The translations under genes and the position numbers were made by a program. Shown here one piece after another: positions 60,309-64,000 of a stretch of 64,000 nucleotides of DNA (position 1 is its first letter; each line of letters starts with the position of its first letter). The DNA comes from Paralichthys olivaceus (Eukaryota > Chordata > Actinopteri > Pleuronectiformes > Paralichthyidae): NCBI RefSeq assembly GCF_024713975.1, contig NC_091099.1, positions 10,332,001-10,396,000 of the forward strand, written 5' to 3'. The notes beneath the pieces were generated by a model that saw only the letters and a program-made list of their open reading frames with translations, ran no database searches and was not told the origin of the DNA.

Positions 60309-60454
60309 TGTAGCCTCACAGGCATGGTAGTGCGGCAGGGATCAGAAAAACGTGGGATCTGACGGTCTGGTCTGGTTTCGCCTCCTCTGGGTTAAGGTCA
60401 GATGATAATCCTGTCACATTCCAACACTCTTCACACCGCGCACCTCTCAAGCCT
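60309..60454 (-). other. plekhg7: plekhg7 5' UTR part of exon 2
   Basis: The minus-strand acceptor 'cttttttctcccag' ends at about 60455, so about 146 bases of this exon precede the start codon. Exon 1 is non-coding. Confidence 0.5.
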
Positions 60455-60968
60455 CTGGGAGAAAAAAGCAGAAAATGCGTCAATACACACGCAAAATAAA
60501 GCAGACTGGGCACAGACTTAGCTCCTATAATCTTCTGAGAGGGGATTTGATCAGGGGTGTGCAGAAGTCTTATAGATTTAAACGACAATAAGGTGCAATA
60601 ATTTATGTGTCTGTGGAGCTGGATTAGACTTGGTCCTGATGCTACAGCACAAATATCACAGTGAGCAGTACACATGTGCTGCACAGTTTAAATCTAGGAG
60701 ACACACAGAGGGGAAGGAGGCAGTGCACCAAACTCCAGCTCCTCTGTCTCTGTTGTGTATATGCTGACATTTACTTTCTACTGCACAGAGCATATCTGCT
60801 ACAACGTATAATAAAGTCTCTACTGCTGTTTGCCCACCAGGTAAGATTCGTGTTATTGTTTAATCACATCCACGAGGTAAGGAAAGTTTAAAAGAATAAA
60901 ACATTCAGCTGCGTGAAAACAAACTTCTTTAAATAAACTTTAACGTGAGAAAGTCTGGTTTACTTACA

Positions 60969-61145
60969 TGCACCGGCGCCACGCGACGACTTGACCGACT
61001 GGTCTAGGAGTGAAGCTGGGGAGAGAGAGAGAGAGAGCGAAAGAGAGAGAGAGAGAGAGGGGGAGAGAGGGAGGTAACACTGACTCACACACACTCTGTA
61101 TAAAGAAGCTCACTGATCCAGAAGCAGAGGAGAGTCTTCGTCTTT
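60969..61145 (-). other. plekhg7: plekhg7 probable non-coding exon 1 and promoter
   Basis: On the minus strand a donor (GGTGCAT/gtaagta) ends this segment at about 60969. The upstream side is filled by GA- and GGA-rich repeats, and no clear core promoter element is visible. Its extent is approximate. Confidence 0.4.
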
Positions 61146-61178
61146 TTCTTCTTTGGTTTGTGTGAGAGACAGAGACAC

Positions 61179-61216
<38 letters not shown>

Positions 61217-61327
61217 GCTCCAGCTGCTGCTGGCGACGGATCAGGTCCGAGTGGAGGGAGAGGAGGAGGAGGAGGGAGAGGAGCCGATCACACTGCTGCT
61301 GCTGCTGGAGGAGGAGGAGGAGGAGGA
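61021..61327. repeat. GA/GGA-rich simple repeats near plekhg7 exon 1
   Basis: Purine runs at about 61021-61070 (GA), 61160-61216 (GAGA/ACAG) and 61258-61327 (GGA, with a CTG run). They form long polypurine tracts upstream of and around the plekhg7 start. Confidence 0.9.
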
Positions 61328-61329
61328 AA

Positions 61330-63633
61330 GGTGCGATCGTTCAGACTGACTGCATGGAACATTAATGTCTCTCTCTCTCTCCCTCTCTCACACACAAATG
61401 ACATGTGTCAGTGTGTTTCTGTCTCAGTGCTGTCACAGGAGATGAAAACAAAACACTTCTCTACCTGCCTATTATATTTATAAATAGAATATATGAATAA
61501 AGCCTATTAATATATGTGAAAGCTATATATTACTGCATTGACTACACATTAGCTATCAATGCTCCAATGTGTTTCCATTTGAAACAAAATCATTATTGTG
61601 TATTTATCAAATATCTTATGATCAGCATATTCAACATCCAGTTAAAATTGATTTAACTCTTTAGGTTTTTTTAAATGTTCTTTTTATAAATAAGAATTAA
61701 ATATGACATTTTGTGTTCTCCTTTTTTAACTCATAAAACCCCTGTGGAGAAATACTCAAATCAAGAGGTGTACAAGTACCTTACACATGTACTCGAGATC
61801 AGTAGTTGAATGAATGTACTTTGTAACTTTCCACCTGTGTATCTTCTTTAATGTGTATATAAGGAAGTAATGTGTATTTCTTTCATTAGGGAAATATTAC
61901 AGTGTATTTATAATATATAGTATCTATGGGTAATACATGGTTCAGCCACATAAGCCATTTTTAAAGGAACTGAAGTGTTAGTGTTAACAGTGAAGTGTTA
62001 TTTAACTTCTTATTTTCTGTTATAGATTACTTTGAATTACAATGAGTATCACACTGGTTCTGCCTGTAAACATGTTTACTTCCCAGATGACGTGCATTAG
62101 TTTGCATGTAAACATTAATGTTGGCATACAAACATTTCAGTTTGTATAATTTGGTGACGTTACAGCATAAAAAGGTCAGTGGTAATCTGTGTCTCACCTG
62201 CAGACTGTGTGTATGTCCTGAAGAACCAGTCTTTGGCTCTAGTACAAAATAACCTTTCATGGCCCCCTTGTTTGTATTTAACACAGACAACAGCAGCTGC
62301 GTTACCTGGTACTTCCCTAAGATGAACACTAGAGGGTGATATAGTTCAGATAATGGGATTGTCTGTGTGAAATTTCTCGCAGACAATCAGTGACCTCTGG
62401 TGTATGAATACAGGTAGTACATTAAAATATCCTGCATGAGCCTCTGCCACTGTGTTACTAGCGAAATCCACTCAATATATTAGATGTAAAAATACCCATT
62501 CTCTTCCCTGAGACTGATATATATTAGTGCATTACATTATTGCTTCATCAATACTGATGCATCCAAGTATATGCAGCATTTTAATGTTTTAGCAGGCAAA
62601 GGTGGAGCTATGTTTAACTACTTCACATATTTAGTCTGTAGAATATTATGGTTTCAAAAGGAAGAGTACAATAATTTGTGGTATTATATGAAATAGAGTC
62701 CGTTTGGTCATTCAAATGAAGATTGTATCTTAGGACAAATTCATACAAAAATGCAGGTAACTCCAAAGTCCTTCTTCTATTGAATGAAGGTATTTTTTTC
62801 CATTCCTGGTTGTTGTGTATTTCAGGCCAGATGTTGGTCTGAACAAATGAACAAAGCAGAGAACAACAAGACTGAAAAAGAAATGTCAGAACAAAAGACT
62901 TTTAAGATGAGAAACAACAATGACAATGTGTTGCTTTGGTATGAAGAGAAAAGGACACTATCATTTTTTGTGTACTTTTATTTGTCAGTCTTGCTCCTGT
63001 ATCTGTGTGGAGACCTGCACTGGACACATTGAGAAACACACTCACTCTGACCATGTTTGCACAACCCTACATTTTTTGGATGAAAATAAAAGAAACAATT
63101 TTAAAACACGTCAAGAGACTGTTAATGTGTGATTACTGCAGTTGCATCGCCATCTAGTGTTCTCAAGACTTTTGCTTTTACTTTTAATGTATTTCACAGT
63201 TATTTCCTGAGGGAGACAGCAGGTGCTCAGATTTCTACAATTTCTGAGCTGCTGGTTTACTTCACTTCAGCTGTATGGAAAACTTTGAAACTATTTAATG
63301 TTAGACGGCATAATTAAAACCAACAAAGTCTTATTTGATTGGCTTGTTTTGAGAAGTAATTGTGGAATGACCTGCAATAAAAGCTGTGGTAGAAAAAATT
63401 TGCAGAATTAAATATTGTTTTAGAAAATACTGTCATTTAATAATTCCATTTAGCCTATTTAATACTGCGCACTATGTGTCTACACTGTTACTTATACAAT
63501 ATTATCTGCTTGTCTACTTATACACACACACGCACACACACACGCACACGAGACAAAATATTATGTTTTGGTCAAAACAGTTATAAGTCTTATAGTGCAA
63601 TATTTATATGGAAATAAGTTGGCCTCATTTCTT
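61330..63633. other. Intergenic DNA upstream of plekhg7
   Basis: AT-rich, with a repeat fragment at 61745-61850 ('aaatactcaaatcaagagg', 'atgtactttgtaactttcc') and CA-rich DNA at 63531-63550. No supported gene. Confidence 0.5.
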
Positions 63634-64000
63634 TAAAGGTTCAGTGTGTAGAATTTAGTGACATCTAGTGGTGAAGTTGCATGCTGCAGCTGAATACCCG
63701 TCACCTAACCCTCTCCTTCCGAACATGAAACAGAACCTGTGGTAGTCTTCAGTTGGATAAAAACTCAAAAAGTGTTTAGATTGTCCAGTCTGGACTATTG
63801 TAAAAGACATGTCGGCCTCTGTATAGAGGACCTGCTCCTGGTGTAAATATAACATATTTAAATAGAAAGTGTTTTTCGAGGGTCCATAAAACAACAATAT
63901 GTGCAATTTAGATGAAACACACTAATGAAAATATCTCTAGGATTATCTTATATTCACTTTCTGCCATTAGATCCACTTTCTCTTAAATCCTACACCCTGG
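63634..64000. mobile_element. MITE-like element, copy 4 (cut by the window end)
   Basis: Starts TAAAGGTTCAGTGTGTAGAA like the others and reaches 'tcctacaccctgg' at the last base, so only the final few bases of the right terminal repeat fall outside. Confidence 0.85.

Noticed and set aside
59777..60362. Long + strand ORFs (up to 178 codons)
   Set aside because: They are antisense to the first coding exon of plekhg7, whose minus-strand frame continues into the DH-PH protein.
61153..61365. Arg/Glu-rich ORF
   Set aside because: It is produced by translation of GA and GGA simple repeats; no splice or family support.

Overview
The window is vertebrate nuclear DNA, almost certainly from a ray-finned (teleost) fish. 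It carries multi-exon genes with short GT-AG introns and vertebrate protein families. Long CA/GT microsatellites are frequent, and several interspersed repeats have the look of common teleost repeats. No bacterial, viral or organellar genes were seen. Gene names come from recognising protein families by eye; no database search was run.

Layout: (1) 452-5224, + strand: the 3' part of nr1h4 (FXR bile-acid receptor), entering from the left with the first DBD zinc finger outside the window. (2) 6655-9144, - strand: c1qtnf4, a secreted protein with two C1q domains, tail-to-tail with nr1h4. (3) 10049-14574, +: ube2n (Ubc13 E2), head-to-head with c1qtnf4. (4) 17561-26449, +: nudt4 (DIPP2, Nudix hydrolase). 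(5) 28173-43011, +: eea1, complete in 29 exons (about 1395 aa), a coiled-coil Rab5 effector with an N-terminal C2H2 finger and a C-terminal FYVE finger. (6) 46957-60308, -: plekhg7, a DH-PH Rho GEF in 15 coding exons plus a probable non-coding first exon, tail-to-tail with eea1. From about 61.2 kb to the end there is only intergenic DNA and repeats. The block plekhg7-eea1-nudt4-ube2n matches human 12q22 gene content, with nr1h4 from nearby 12q23. c1qtnf4 sits elsewhere in human, as I recall.

The genes are not an operon or a joint pathway; this is an ancestral neighbourhood. Every reading frame joins cleanly at splice sites, with no frameshift or premature stop. I derived all exon joins by hand from frame continuity and splice consensus.

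I found no new gene system. The best signals are RNA-level. A tandem splice donor in nr1h4 lies exactly 12 nt downstream, where mammals make the MYTG hinge isoform. A fixed His codon in nudt4 sits where mammals make the DIPP2 alpha/beta Gln86 choice. CA or GT repeats sit beside four splice donors, two of them complementary and flanking one plekhg7 exon. Dense GCTAAC/GTTAGC motif clusters occur at the start of intron 1 in both ube2n and eea1. There is also a possible 15-nt microexon in eea1, a 29-bp minisatellite abutting the ube2n promoter, and four copies of a MITE-like element.
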